Part shown: in pieces, positions 1 to 11,399 of the stretch | Layout: each line of letters starts with the position of its first letter | Numbering within the stretch: the first letter of the stretch is position 1 | NCBI RefSeq assembly: GCF_012489685.1 | Contig: NC_080045.1 | Coordinates: 51,543,096 to 51,607,095, forward strand | Length of the DNA: 64,000 nucleotides | Direction of reading: 5' to 3' | From: Lotus japonicus | Taxonomy: Eukaryota > Streptophyta > Magnoliopsida > Fabales > Fabaceae | The notes under the pieces: model-generated | What the model was told of the DNA's origin: nothing | The model's input: the letters and a program-made list of their open reading frames with translations, nothing else | Databases searched by the model: none | Made by a program: the position numbers and the translations under genes

Positions 1-306
1 CTAGGATCTTGGCAAAACTCCATCTTTGCATCTTCTCGGACTCATTCACAAATCTATTTTCATGTGCAACCATAGCTTCTCCATAACTATTTTTCTGATA
101 TCTTACATATGATGGTTCCACCTTGTAAAAGATTGGCCAAACTAATAAATTCTTTGTCTTCATACACTCTAGGATCTTTTCAAGTTCATCAAGACACCAT
201 GTGGATCTTGCATAATTTTCAGATAGAACAATAATAGAAATCCTTGATGCTTCAATTGCACTGATAAGAGTTTGTGAAATATTGTCACCACCCTCCAATT
301 CCCCAT
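1..306 (-). pseudogene. TIR-domain fragment of an NB-ARC/TIR resistance gene, cut by an LTR insertion
   Basis: On the minus strand this stretch matches, nearly base for base, the TIR-coding part of the complete gene at 24686-26665 (its 25150-25455), including the codons for the Ser-Glu-Asn-Tyr and Trp-Cys-Leu-Asp-Glu-Leu region. The homology stops at 306, where an LTR end begins (TGTAACATCCC). The uninterrupted paralogue continues here with codons for Asp-Asp-Gly, so the insertion lies in the TIR coding sequence. The gene's 3' part lies off the left edge. The missing 5' half is not seen to the right of the retroelement, so the copy is broken. It is a third member of the resistance-gene cluster in this window. 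Confidence 0.8.
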
Positions 307-740
307 TGTAACATCCCTAAATCTTGAGGTTCACTTTTTAGTGACATTTTCCAAAAAGGTGGGTGAATTTTTGCCGAATATTAAAACTTTTTTTAAAACA
401 AAGCTTAACAATAAAGAAGTAGTAACATGAGTAAATAGACTGAGTAATTCATTTTATTTGTAAAATCTTTGAAAGCGTACAATGATTCTTTCAAATTAAA
501 ACATAATTATCAAACTAGTGTTCGAACGCTCCCGAGCCAACACAACAAGAAAGTTTCAAGGTTAGGTTCGAACCCTATCAACAAACTCGGCTCATCCCCA
601 AGAACAGACTCAATTATCACACTCAATACCCGACTCATAGTTCACATGCTTCCAAGGCCTCCTCCGATGCTTGTATCATATTGTCCTGTATCCTTTGCTC
701 TTGTCGATCCATAGCTGAACCATCAGTCACGAGGTCAATG

Positions 741-3700
741 TCCCATGTAAGACCCAAGTTTTTAAGCTTAGAATAAGTGGAAGAGATTTCCATTTACGAT
801 TAGGCTTGATGTATCGTGAAGGGAAACCTGAACAAGAGTCTACCAAATGAAATAAATTTATGAAGGAGAAAGTTCAGGAAAAGTCAAAGGATTGTATCGA
901 AGTCGATCTAAGTTATAGCACGACTAATATTCGTTTTAAACCAAGGACAAGAACCTTAGGAAATCAGACTATGTTCCACCCTTGGAACATTATAGGAATA
1001 AAATTTCCAAAGATGTTCCACCCTTGGAACACTGTAGGAATTTAGTCCTAAAATCTTCCGAGAAATGTTAGAACTTCTCTTATTCCATATATAACCATCG
1101 TTTCGAGGCGAAACCCTAGAATCTACGAACGTCCGATTCCAACCCTCGGAAGTTTGCCGAAACTGAAACCCTGGTATTTCAAAACCCTAAAATCAACCGA
1201 CAATGAAGACTTTTTCTATTCGGAACATCAAATGAAGATTCCACACGCGTACACCCATTTCTCTTGATGATTTCAATCTTTCTTCAGAAGGAAGTTTTCT
1301 ATTCCGACATTCGATGTAAAAAGTAACTTATCGGGTAAAATAGTTTTTACACCGACTTTGCATTAGCCACCTAAAATACAAGGAAACCTCTGTAGAGTTT
1401 TGGATTTATGTCGCCAAAACCTATCTTAGAATTCACGGAGAATGAAGCCGGAAAAATCAGATTCGCGAAACTTTCATTTTCCCGCGTTTTGCCAATCTCT
1501 ATATATAGCATTAAAAACAAGCCTCGAAAACCAAAAATCATACCGATATTTCTTTGAAGAATTAGAAGATTCAGCGGGGAGAATATCGTGTCTAGAATAC
1601 ATTGGAATCAGTAGGAAGAATCGGAAATCACTCATATTTTTATCTTAACTCTATGAGCTAAATCCTCCGATATCTAAACAAATCTGTACCGGTTTACAAA
1701 ATATCTTTTGAAAATATCTTGACAAAATATCTGTTCATCCTTATCCAATCTTTGATAAATATCTATTCATCCTTATCCAATCTTTGATAAATACCTATTC
1801 ATCCTTATCCGATCTTTGATATATATCTACTCATTTCTTGGTTAATGGATCATTTTAATTTGCTCAAAGTGATCATAATTTATATTTTACTATTTCATAA
1901 AGTTCCTCATAATTTTTAGTATAGTTATATATCCATTATATATTTTTCTCTTAACTTTGTGAGCTAAATTCTTCAGTGTCTAAATCAATTTATACCAGTT
2001 TACAAATATCTTTCATAAATATCTAAACCTCCTTATCCTCCCTCACTCACTCTGTCGACATCTCTCTCTCTCATTACACTTTTTCTTCATTTTTCTTCCT
2101 TGACCCATTTCCTACTTCTTCTTCTATATATATTATGTCCCTCCTCCTTTTCTTTCTACTTCTTCTTCTGCCTATTTTCCAAAAGCTGCAGCACCCACGC
2201 ACATCATCAATCTTCTCATCACCATTTTCCTCCTTGCTGCCCACGCACACATGTTTCTTCTTTCTTTCTTTCCTACTCTCATGTTATTTCCTTTCCATTG
2301 CAACAAGCCACCACCGTCACTAACCCACCACGTGCAAGCCACCACGTCCTCCCCCTCACGAAGCCACCGTGAGCAGAACGAAGCGAAACCGACGTCGCCG
2401 ACGCCGTAATCTTCGATCTTCGATTCTAGTGTCATCGGATCTCTGTTCACAGCGAGGTTAGTACCGTTAGAACCCTTGCGACGTCCACAACAAAACCCAT
2501 ATTCCGGATCGCCGTTCCGTCGCCGTCAACCGCCGCCGTTGCTGCCTTCGGGAGCTTTTTCCGGTCAACTCCGCCGACCAATGGAAAAACGGAGTGTACT
2601 GCGACGATCCTTGCCGTGAGGAGAGCAAAACCCTATCTTCAATTTCGTATTTGGGTCATTTTATTCGATGACCCCGACAACCACCGTCGACCTTCGGCTG
2701 AACTTTCTGGGCAAACCGTCGACTCTTTGGGGAAACGGACAGCGCCGTTGAGTTTCTGGCCGCGAAAGGATGAAGGAACAACCTTCCTTTATGTCTCCGG
2801 CGACAGTTCCTCCGTCAACCCCGTGAGCCGCAACTTTGTCTGGCGACTCTTCGCCGACAAGTTTCAGAAACTTGATTTTCGTACGATGAACGGAAGCACC
2901 TTGCATCGAAGCTACACAATGGGAGGAATCGAGCCAACATATGCAAATAAAGATGTAATCGGATCGGAGTTGCACCTTAGTATGGAAATTGGCTAAGGTG
3001 AGGGTTACTCTCTGAATTTACTAGATAATGCTTTAGGTGTCGACGAATTCGACTTGATTTATGTGTTATGCACTTAATTGCTAAATGTCTGAAATGATTT
3101 CTGAGGCTTCGGCCGAGCTTGTTAATTTCATGATGCCTTGATATCGTATGCTAAATGGTTAATCTAGGATGTGCGATATCTGCTATATATGCTAAGTGCT
3201 ACGTGGTTAATTTAGGATGTGTTGATGCATAGATTTTATTTGTTGTATTGTGCTAATTTAACTATGCTATTGCACATATATCTGTGGAACTGAGGAGTGA
3301 GAATAACGGGCAGGTCATGCCGATTTTATTTTGAGAGCTTGAGAAAGTTTGACGGGACGAACGGAGTTCGGGCCTTGTTATGATGTTTATGGATCGAGAC
3401 ATTCTCTGGAGTCATTTGGGGATTAGGAGATCCCGAGAACTTATAGGATTTGCGATAAGACTAAAAGGATAATTATTTTGTAAAGAAAACTCATAAGACA
3501 TTAAACAACCTCTAAATCTTTAAGTAATGGTAATAATCTCGGAAGGAAGCTTTGGATGCAAATCATAGTTTTGGAAAACGAGAAGTGTCGTCGGATCCCA
3601 GCATTGAGAAAGTTGAGAGGCTTCGAGTATGTAGATGTTGTGGTGCTGTTGGAGCAGCGTTTGTTGTTGTGCTGTTGGAGCAGCTATTGTTGTTGTGCTG

Positions 3701-5382
3701 TTGGAGTAGCTATGTTGTTGGGTGTATCTTCGACTTTGCGGCGCGAATCCGTATGTCCAAACCCGACGGGTTGGGCCGATTCGGCAATAATTGTTGACAC
3801 GCGCGAATCCGTATATTCAATCCGATGGATTGGATCGATTCGACGGTAGTCACTCAGGCACGCGTGAGTCCGTATGTTCAATCAGAGGGATTGGATCGAT
3901 TCAGCGATTGCCATTTTACCTCGCGTGAATCCGTATGTTCAATCTGAGGGATTGGATCGATTCAGCGACAACTTTTCGACACGCGCGGATCCGTATGTTC
4001 AATCCGATGGATTGGATCGATTCGGCGATAGTCATTGGACACGCGCAACGTCCGTATGTTCGACTCCTTTGAGTGAATCGACTTGGCGTTGTCATTTGTT
4101 GCGTGTGCGAGTCCGTATGTCCATCCCGATGGGTTGGATCGACTCGACATGCCTAATTGTGGGAGTTGCGTGTGCGAGTCCGTATGTTCAACCCAAGGGG
4201 TTGGATCGACTTGACATGCCTAATTGTTGGGCTATCCTGGGGATAAGTCCGGGAAACCGGTAGTTTCCGAGTATGTGATACTCTTTGCTTGTTGAGCAGT
4301 TGTGACCATCGGATTGAGATGAGTCGGATGATCCGGAGATCATCATGAGTTACTATGTTGATGTGAAGAAGTGTCTTTTGTCGCAGAATCGACTTTACCT
4401 TAGGGTAAGCTTTTAGAGACTTTAATTTACCTAGAACACGTGGCGACGTGTCGAGTGAGAGTCGGAGACGTTGTTTGACTAATCATCCTGCATTCATGCA
4501 TACTGATTTAGTTGTCGAGTGTGATTGTTATTTGTTAATCCTATTTGGAACATGTTAATTGTTATTATTGCTGTTAAGTTCATTATGGAATATGCAACCC
4601 TAGGATGTTATCCCTAGCTATAAGCCTAAGTGGCTATTCTCTTATCTATATCTCTATTGGTGCTATTATTTATGTAATTCTTTGGAGTTGACCCTCGCGT
4701 CTTCTGTGTGTGCTTTGGCGGACAAACGCCCTTTGTCAGATGTCTTTGGCGGACTGGTTCACGACGGTTCACCCTTCGGGGGAAACTAGAGTTGGGATGC
4801 TGGAACAGGAGCGCATCGCGATAGCGAGCGGAGGACGGATGGTGTACATAGACTAGGTCGTTCTGGATTTCGAATTCGGACGACGATCACGCTAGCGTGT
4901 AGGATTGAGTGTTAGTGTGAGCTCTTCGAGATGGGATCAGTGTAGGAGTAGAGTCTTATCTCTGAACATCATTTGTTTCTTTGGGGACAGGGTAGTTTCC
5001 CACCTATAGTTTTTGTGTGGTTTCTCTACGGGAATCACAGAGAGTTGGTTGGACTAGGAGGTCTTGTTTCAGGCCGTTTGGGCTGACTTAAGGGACAGTG
5101 TTGCAGACACTTGACCTTTCTTTTGGATTATACCTTTTGCCTTCGGGCGCTACTTTTCTACTTCCCGTCACTGGAGGTTTACTCGTGACGTGGTTAGCTA
5201 CTTACAGCGGGGGCTGTAATATATATTGCATATTAGTTCTGTTGTCTTTTCGCATTTGGGTTTTATTTAATTCAGTCTTGTCTTAGTTATTATATCGAAA
5301 AAAAAAATATTCACGTATTTCCGCATTAAGTTTACTTTTGGTTACTAAAGTGACGCCACCGAAATCGGGGTGTTACATCCCA
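741..5382 (+). mobile_element. Solo LTR 1 (746-5377) with 5-bp target duplication
   Basis: The element starts TGTAAGACCC at 746 and ends GGGGTGTTACA at 5377. It is flanked by a perfect 5-bp direct repeat, TCCCA (741-745 and 5378-5382). At 4632 bp with no internal gag-pol it reads as a solo LTR left by recombination between two LTRs. Both ends, and long internal blocks, match the element at 14130-18188 in the opposite orientation. A TATA-like motif (TATATATAG near 1500) suggests plus-strand transcription. Inside are a roughly 36-bp repeat (about 1734-1840, three copies), a roughly 30-bp GTTGTTGTGCTGTTGGAG repeat (about 3630-3720) and a 60-bp satellite (3741-4230). Such long LTRs recall Tat/Ogre-type Gypsy elements, but that assignment is inference. 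Confidence 0.85.
3741..4230 (+). repeat. 60-bp tandem repeat, about eight units
   Basis: Units begin at 3741, 3801, 3861, 3921, 3981, 4041, 4101 and about 4167. The shared core is a GCGCGAATCCGTATGT-like segment followed by TTCAATCC-GATGGATTGGATCGATTC. Each unit holds an imperfect dyad (ATCCGATGGAT). The period is exactly 60 bp for the first seven units and slightly longer for the last. As 60 is a multiple of three, the frame stays open across the array (3874-4263), but the predicted peptide is simply the repeat translated. The matching part of the related solo LTR (14130-18188) shows no such array. Confidence 0.85.
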
Positions 5383-6510
5383 AGCCTTGTCGTCGTCCAC
5401 ATCAACCAAGTATATGACCGCATCACGACTGATCACACGCATGCTCGTTGTCTATGCGTTAAGCTCCCCAAACAACAAACAAGCAAGGGTCAACTTCTAA
5501 CACAAACATATCATTAGTAGGGTATGCTACCCTATCAATCACAAGTTCTTCCCTAAGCTAACATTTCACAAATAGGGAAACTATATTAAGTTCTAAGTTT
5601 CACAAGTATGGGGAACTATCTCATAGCTCTAAGTCATTGTTAGTCAATGCTCGTGCACATGCATGCAGACGCTTCGGATATCCATAAGTCGATCCCTCAT
5701 GGAAAGGCAGGACGAAAACGACTCCACAATCAGGGCTGGACCTCTCCAACGCACTCCCGTATCACATTCGTCATTTGTTCAGATCTATCCCTTGAAAGTC
5801 ACCACCGACTAGCCCAATCCAGGTCACCAGCCGTGGCCAACCAAGCTCAATCCAGGTCACTTGGCCCACAAATGCATGCAATGCAAGTCAGTCATCATCA
5901 CTAGGCCCTAAGCCTTTCACGTTCATCTCATATGAATAGAATCTCATAACATAATAACTGGCATACGTATCAATAAATGAAGCTACCACCCTAGTCATAT
6001 AGACATGTTTAACAATAGCTAACATTTATTGCATTAATAATCATATATCATTTCTAGCATAAGCATCCTCAATAACCCTAGTATCATGCTTTCTAACAAT
6101 CACAATCAATAATTTTAGGTCATAGCCGAAGTGCCCTTACCTTAGTCTCAGCGGGAAATGTCCTAAGACTTTGGATTTGGCGGGAATCACATTTACTACG
6201 AACTTTCCTAGTCATGCGGACAGAGTAACGGTACGAATTAGTAATCGTTAGCGACAATATATCCCTTCCCCGTATTTTCGAAAATATCATCTTAAAACCG
6301 TGAAAAATCAAAATTTTCTCTTTCATAAGATCAAAACCTCCTTTCTAAAATCTTTGTTTGAATATCATAAGAACATCATAAGAACATTAAGAAATTCTTT
6401 AAGAAAACTCTCATATTCACAAACATCTCTAAGCAACTCGATTAAAATCATTCTCTTATGAATTTGGTAGATCAGCAGAAGCTCCAACCACATAACATAT
6501 TGAGACTTGA

Positions 6511-7220
6511 TTGCCTGGACTCTACTATTATAAAGACATCAGTGGAGAGACAAAACTTGAAATCATAGATAAAGAACACTATTGCTTGTGAGAGAGCTGA
6601 TAGAAAGAAAAGGCATGGGAAACTTGAGAAATGGTTAATATACATAATTGAGAATTTATATGATATATTAAGTATCTTTAAGTCCCTAAATGATTTTCGC
6701 CTTAAACCCCCAAATGTCTATACACGACCCTACTTTCACTCTCCACTCTTCCAGCTCATTCCAGTGTTGGTTATTGCAGTTATGAATAGAACTGAGATTC
6801 AGAAGAATCTGGAAATAGACATGTGAATTACAATTTATGAGCGAAGATTGTACAAAATAAAGCAACTTTCTAACTCTTACTGAGTGAACTGTGTGGCATG
6901 TGTCAATTCCTTCTCTGTCAATGCATCTCCTAAAGCCCCATGTTGATTCAGAAAATAGTGGCTATCCCTACAGCAGATAAGAAAACAATTATTCTCTTTT
7001 TTAAACTTGTATTTATGACCATATCGCTGCAACATATCTATTCTCATATTGAAGCTCAAATGTCCCTTCACAAACCCAGCCAATTCAAGCCTTCTTATCC
7101 ATTTCTCAAGTTTCCCATGCCTCTTCTTTGTATCAACTCTCTCACAAGCAATAGTGTTCTTTATCTATGATCTCAAGTTTTTGTCTCTCCACAGTCCACT
7201 GATGTAGTAGAGTCCAGGCA
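6511..7220. repeat. Inverted repeat, arms 6511-6634 and 7099-7220
   Basis: The arm starting TTGCCTGGACTCTACTA is repeated in reverse complement, ending with AGTCCAGGCAG. The match is high over about 122 bp, including a segment reading CTATTGCTTGTGAGAGAG. The 460-bp spacer contains a minus-strand open frame (6877-7107) that I do not recognise. No terminal motif or target duplication was found, so it may be an inverted duplication of a single-copy fragment rather than a transposon. Confidence 0.6.
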
Positions 7221-7229
7221 GTCAAGTAG

Positions 7230-8070
7230 TGCATTGTATAAATACAATGAGCATTTAATTCTTTTCATTAAATTAGACCGATTTAGATTTGATTCTTACT
7301 CAATAATCACCATCAATTTTGTAATGTATTCTTGAATCATGGTAACAAATTTCATGTTTGACAAATCAGAGTGCTTGGAAAAGTTGACCAAAAAATAATT
7401 TTTTCATTTTTCACGATCTCTTCTTCATCTTATTGAGCTTTCAGTATAAATCTAAGCCATATAAATTAAGCCTCAAATTTTATGGCTGAGAAATCTCAAA
7501 TCTAGAACATGACAGATTGACAGATTATTTTGTTTGACATGAGAATTTTGAACTTATGCAATTTTTCTCGAAACCAAGCCATCTTTCATGCTGAAAATGC
7601 TCGTCCCTGCCCCCAAATAAGTTGGAGGAAACGATGTCTTCGAGGCGAATCTGTGGGAGGGCCCTCTCCTTTTTCTGCCGGAGCAGCCGGCAGTAAAGTT
7701 GTCGTGGTGGGCGTGGCGCCTCTTCTTTGATGTTGCAACCCTTTGATATGAAACAATGATAGATTTTGCAACTGTTTGATATCAATGCAAGGTAGAAACA
7801 ATAAAAACTCTTTTTTTGAGAGGAGAAACAATGAGTAAAGAGGAAACTTATACTATAGATATATTAGTTACTCTATAAAAAAACTAACAATTATGAGTAA
7901 GCACAAATTAATTTTCAATTTTAAGTGTAAAAATAAATTTGTTAATACAAAACAAAAAACTACAACTACTAAATTTTTAGAGACCTAAGGTAATTGAGGA
8001 GCTTAAGAGCATCTCCAATGGAGCTCTAAAATTAAGATCTTAAAATAAGATCCTGATCTTATATATTACC
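7230..8070. other. Intergenic, nothing recognised
   Basis: AT-rich sequence with a GC-richer island at 7600-7740. Short overlapping frames occur on both strands there, but none shows a recognisable motif. From about 8010 a short repeat-like sequence (GAGCATCTCCAATGG) begins, which is the insertion site of the next element and resumes at 9329. Confidence 0.4.
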
Positions 8071-9336
8071 ATTGGAGACAGTGTTATCAGACTCGGACCG
8101 GTGATCGACTCGGTCGAGGTACTGGGTCAATGAGTCAATGGTTCAACCACTGGGTCACTGGTTGAACCGTTTAACTCGGTCGATACTAAAAAAAATTAAA
8201 AAAATTCATAATACCATAATAAAATGTCACAAAATACCATACACACAAAAGCAATAAGGAATTTTTTACCACAACAAAATGTCACAACTCACAAATAACT
8301 GAAATAAGTTTTAAACATCATCAAGCAACATCGATTTTACGCTTTAATCACAACAAAAAGCGTAGAAACAAGTTTAAAACAAAATAAACAACTAAGATCT
8401 TGTACATTATAAGCTAACAAATGATATATGCACATGAAACAACTTGTATATAATCCAGTTTCTGATTCAGGCTAGCTAAAAAGATTTTCAATTTTTCAAT
8501 TTTTTACAACACCAAAGCTTGTTATTCATATTCTTTAATTTGTCCTCAAAGAAACGACAAGAAGACTTTGCAAAGAAATTATATACAGAACAACTTGACT
8601 CATTCTATATTAAAAAAATAAAAGAATTAATAATACTAACAAACATTAATTAATAACTTCATAATAAAAACACACAAATAATTATTTTAACTTATTGTTA
8701 AATAAAGTTTAGAAATAGTTATTGTTAAATATATATATATATATATATATAAGTAATTATTATAATGGTTGGGTTGTGTTTTAGTTATTTTGTGTAATAA
8801 CACTAATCTTTACTTTCGTTCAAAAAAAAAACTAATGTTTACTTGTCAAAGATTTGTATAGTATTATTTTTATTTATATAAATACATATAAATGCAAGCT
8901 AGACACTTTTCCAAAATTTTTCTAGCCTAGTGGTAAGGTTCACAGCATTGAATCTTGAGGGAATGGGTTCGAATCCAAGCTAGACACTTTTCCAAATTTT
9001 TTTCGCAACTAATAAATGCTAAGAAAAAAAAAGTGCTCTGTTAAAAAAAAAGGCCGGTTCTAAGGAAAAAAAAGTTCTCTTTTCAAAAAAAAATGCAGGG
9101 AAAAAAAAGGCCCGTTCTAAGAAAAAAAAAATTTCTGTTAAAAAAAAAAAGGCCGGTTCAACCGAGACCGGCCGAGTCTCCGGTTTAATCATAAAAACCG
9201 GCCGAGTTGACCGGTTCACACCGGGCGGCTTGCATGGCCGATCCGATGCTCGGCTCGAACCGGTCTAGGGTCCGGTTCCCGGCTCAACCGGTCGAACCGG
9301 CCGGTTCGAGCCGAGTTTTATAACTATGATTGGAGG
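8071..9336. mobile_element. Non-autonomous hAT element (8079-9328) with 8-bp target duplication
   Basis: The termini are imperfect inverted repeats: CAGTGTTATCAGACTCGGACCGG at the left, and the complement of CCGGTTCGAGCCGAGTTTTATAACTATG at the right. They are flanked by ATTGGAGA (8071-8078) and ATTGGAGG (9329-9336), an 8-bp duplication with one mismatch. Eight-bp duplications and CA...TG-type ends fit the hAT superfamily. Both subterminal regions are dense in CCGG/ACCGGTT/CGGCCGAG motifs. The 1250-bp element has no transposase; its interior is AT-rich with poly-A tracts, a TA microsatellite (8729-8750) and a small tRNA-like insertion. Confidence 0.8.
8895..9001 (+). repeat. tRNA-like insertion (8922-8975) flanked by 26-27-bp direct repeats
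   Basis: The segment beginning CAAGCTAGACACTTTTCC occurs at 8895-8921 and again at 8976-9001. Between the copies lie about 54 bp with an A-box-like TAGCCTAGTGGTAAGG and a B-box-like GGTTCGAATCC (the last C is shared with the second repeat). This is the layout of a very short tRNA-derived SINE or retroposed tRNA fragment with a long target duplication. It sits inside the hAT element, so it is younger than it. Confidence 0.5.
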
Positions 9337-9842
9337 TATTCTACATGGCATGAGATCTTAGCAAATGTTAAGATCCGTGCCTTAACTTGCTACTCTTAAA
9401 AGTGAGATCTTAAATAAAATAACATTTGTTTCTCTCTCATTCAATACTAGAATCAAAATAAATAATGTAAATATATTGTGTATTGCGGGTCCAACCAAAA
9501 GCAAAGTAAGATCTCAAATCATTGAAGCGAAATGTGCATTGTAACTTTATGAGTGCCTTAAATCCTGTGTGGTAAGATGAACCCACAAAAAATAAATTAA
9601 GTTCCAAAATAAGATACCCTTATTCAAGATACTCTAAGGCAAGGCCATGGACGACCCTGAGTTGTGATTATCTTAAAACTAAACACTCTGGTTTTTTAGT
9701 CCATATAAAAAAGGGGAGGGTGATAACTTGCTCCTTCAGAAATGCTACTAGCGGTAAGTTAAGAAAACCCATTATAAATTATGTAAACTATTATATAAGA
9801 GGGGATGATTTCATAGGAAGCTTCGTGAAACAGGTAACAAAA

Positions 9843-10458
9843 CTTTGAACCTATGATGCATGGGTACTCCAAAAATCGCATTGTACCCGTACCGGGTACG
9901 TACCCGGTACGGGTACGTCATGGGTACGTACCAGGTACGTACCCAAGTCCACCAAAAAAAAAAAAACTGGGGTACGTTTTTGGGTACGCCACGGGTAGGT
10001 TTGGGTACGCTCGTGGGTACTCCGGATACTTTTTAAAAAAAAAAATTTATTCAAAACTACCTCGTTTTTGTTCACTGATGATGGAGAAGGGAATGGAGAC
10101 ACCATTACTGTTTGAGAGAGCTTTGATTTTGTACTGTTGGTTGTTGAACAATCTATCGTTTAATTGTTTTGTTGTGTTGAACAATCGTATTGTCTCTTTT
10201 GCGCTATTTTAATTTGTGTTACTGTCTATGTTGAACAATCTTATGTTATGTCTCTTCAATGTTACTCAATCTTATGTTATGTTTCTTCAATCTTAAGATT
10301 ATCTATGACGGTATGTGTTTGGAGATATATGTTAAGGTATTACATATTCTTTTGATGATTTTCATTAGGTTGTGATGGTTTTTATGTTGGTCTTTCATAT
10401 AAGTATTGACCATTAGGAGATTTGATATTTTTAATTAATAATATTGTGGTAGAAAACA

Positions 10459-10516
<58 letters not shown>

Positions 10517-10620
10517 CTGGCGTACCCGTACCCTGATTTTTCAAAAAATGCCGTACCCCGTACCCGTACCCGTACCCGGTATCGGTACCGTACCCGTATC
10601 CATGCAACATAGCTTTGAAC
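9843..10620. mobile_element. Non-autonomous hAT element (9851-10612) with 8-bp target duplication
   Basis: It is flanked by perfect 8-bp repeats CTTTGAAC (9843-9850, 10613-10620). The ends are inverted repeats: CTATGATGCATGGGTAC at the left, and the complement of GTACCCGTATCCATGCAACATAG at the right. Subterminal regions at both ends are arrays of GTACCC/GGGTAC words that can pair with one another. The 762-bp interior is AT-rich and carries a long AT microsatellite (about 10471-10515). No transposase is encoded. Confidence 0.85.
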
Positions 10621-10878
10621 TAAAAAAAAATTAAGAACCAGTCATCAGTCAACAACCTTCCAAGTATAGATAAGACAAGGTTTGCAGTATTTTAATACAT
10701 TTCGTTGACATCAAGAATTGCCTTAATTTCTTAAGGTCAAAACTCATGTTTGTCTGGAAAATAATCTGAATCTGAACTCTGAAGATGGCTAACCGAGTAA
10801 AAGGTTAACCTTAGAGAAACCAACCACGGTAAAGAGAGGAGTCTGAAAATTAATTAAAGCTTGTTAGTTTGAATAAAG

Positions 10879-11112
10879 ACTTAATTGCACTTTTGGTCCC
10901 TCACGAATAATAAATGTGCATTTTTGGGCCTAAATGTTTGAAAATAGCAGAATCAATCCCACACGTTTGTCTCCGTTAGCGTTTTTGGTCCCTCCGTTAA
11001 AATTCTAACAGAAGTTACTTATTGCACCCCCATTTTACTATTCTCACCTCACCCCTCACTAGGACTAGAAATGCACATTTATCATTCGTGGGGGACCAAA
11101 AGTGCAATTAAG
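10879..11112 (+). mobile_element. MITE copy 1 of a palindromic pair (CTTAATTGCA type)
   Basis: A roughly 234-bp element with terminal inverted repeats ACTTAATTGCACTTTTGGTCCC / complement of GGGGACCAAAAGTGCAATTAAGT. It is AT-rich and non-coding. It matches the element at 11165-11398 in reverse complement. Ends of this type are widespread in plants and usually assigned to Mutator-like MITEs; the superfamily call is inference because I could not fix a target duplication. Confidence 0.7.
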
Positions 11113-11164
11113 TTTAAAAAATAAAAAAACCAAGAAACCCATCAACCACTTCTTCTTATTCTTT

Positions 11165-11398
11165 AGGCTTAATTGCATTTTTGATCCCCACGAATGATAA
11201 ATGTGCATTTATAGTCCCAGTGAGGGGTGAGAATAGTAAAATGGGGTACAATAAGTAACTTCTGTTAGAATTTTAACGGAGGGGACTAAAAACGCTAACG
11301 GAGACAAACGTGTGAGACTGATTCTGCTATTTTTAAACGTTTAGGACAAAAAATACACATTTATCATTTGTGGGGGACCAAAAATGCAATTAAGCCTT
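11165..11398 (-). mobile_element. MITE copy 2, inverted relative to copy 1
   Basis: Same family as 10879-11112 but in opposite orientation, with ends AGGCTTAATTGCAT and the complement of ATGCAATTAAGCCT. Only about 50 bp separates the two copies, so together they form a roughly 520-bp near-palindrome able to fold into a long hairpin if transcribed. The copies differ at scattered positions, so this is not an exact fold-back duplication. Confidence 0.7.
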
Positions 11399-11399
11399 G

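Larger units (their letters stand above)
307..6480 (-). mobile_element. Truncated LTR (interrupted by a nested solo LTR at 746-5377)
   Basis: It begins with TGTAACATCCC directly after the TIR fragment and continues beyond the nested element at 5383. Gene-free LTR-type sequence follows until about 6480. The other terminus (expected to end in CTTACA) was not found, so the 5' part of the LTR is missing and the right boundary is approximate. Joining 745 to 5383 on the minus strand gives an open reading frame whose end contains Asp-Asp-Asp-Lys and Asp-Ile-Asp-Leu-Val, similar to the end of the ORF in the solo LTR at 14130-18188. I see no gag or pol domains. Confidence 0.55.

Noticed and set aside
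2616..2996. 126-codon ORF in solo LTR 1
   Set aside because: No known domain, a non-ATG start, and no matching frame in the sister LTR; left as LTR sequence.
3741..4230. Regular repeats with similar spacing, CRISPR-like at first sight
   Set aside because: The whole 60-bp unit is conserved with no unique spacers, and the sequence is clearly plant nuclear DNA.
3874..4263. 129-codon open frame
   Set aside because: It is the 60-bp satellite read in one frame; because the period is a multiple of three it stays open without selection.
746..5377. Interpreting the element as running from the TGTAACACCCCG end on the minus strand
   Set aside because: Both ends read TG...CA in either direction; TATA-like motifs and the direction of the internal ORF in the sister copy favour the TGTAAGACCC end as 5'. 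This remains an inference.
10422..10634. 70-codon frame with alternating Ile-Tyr
   Set aside because: It is the AT microsatellite and hAT terminus translated.
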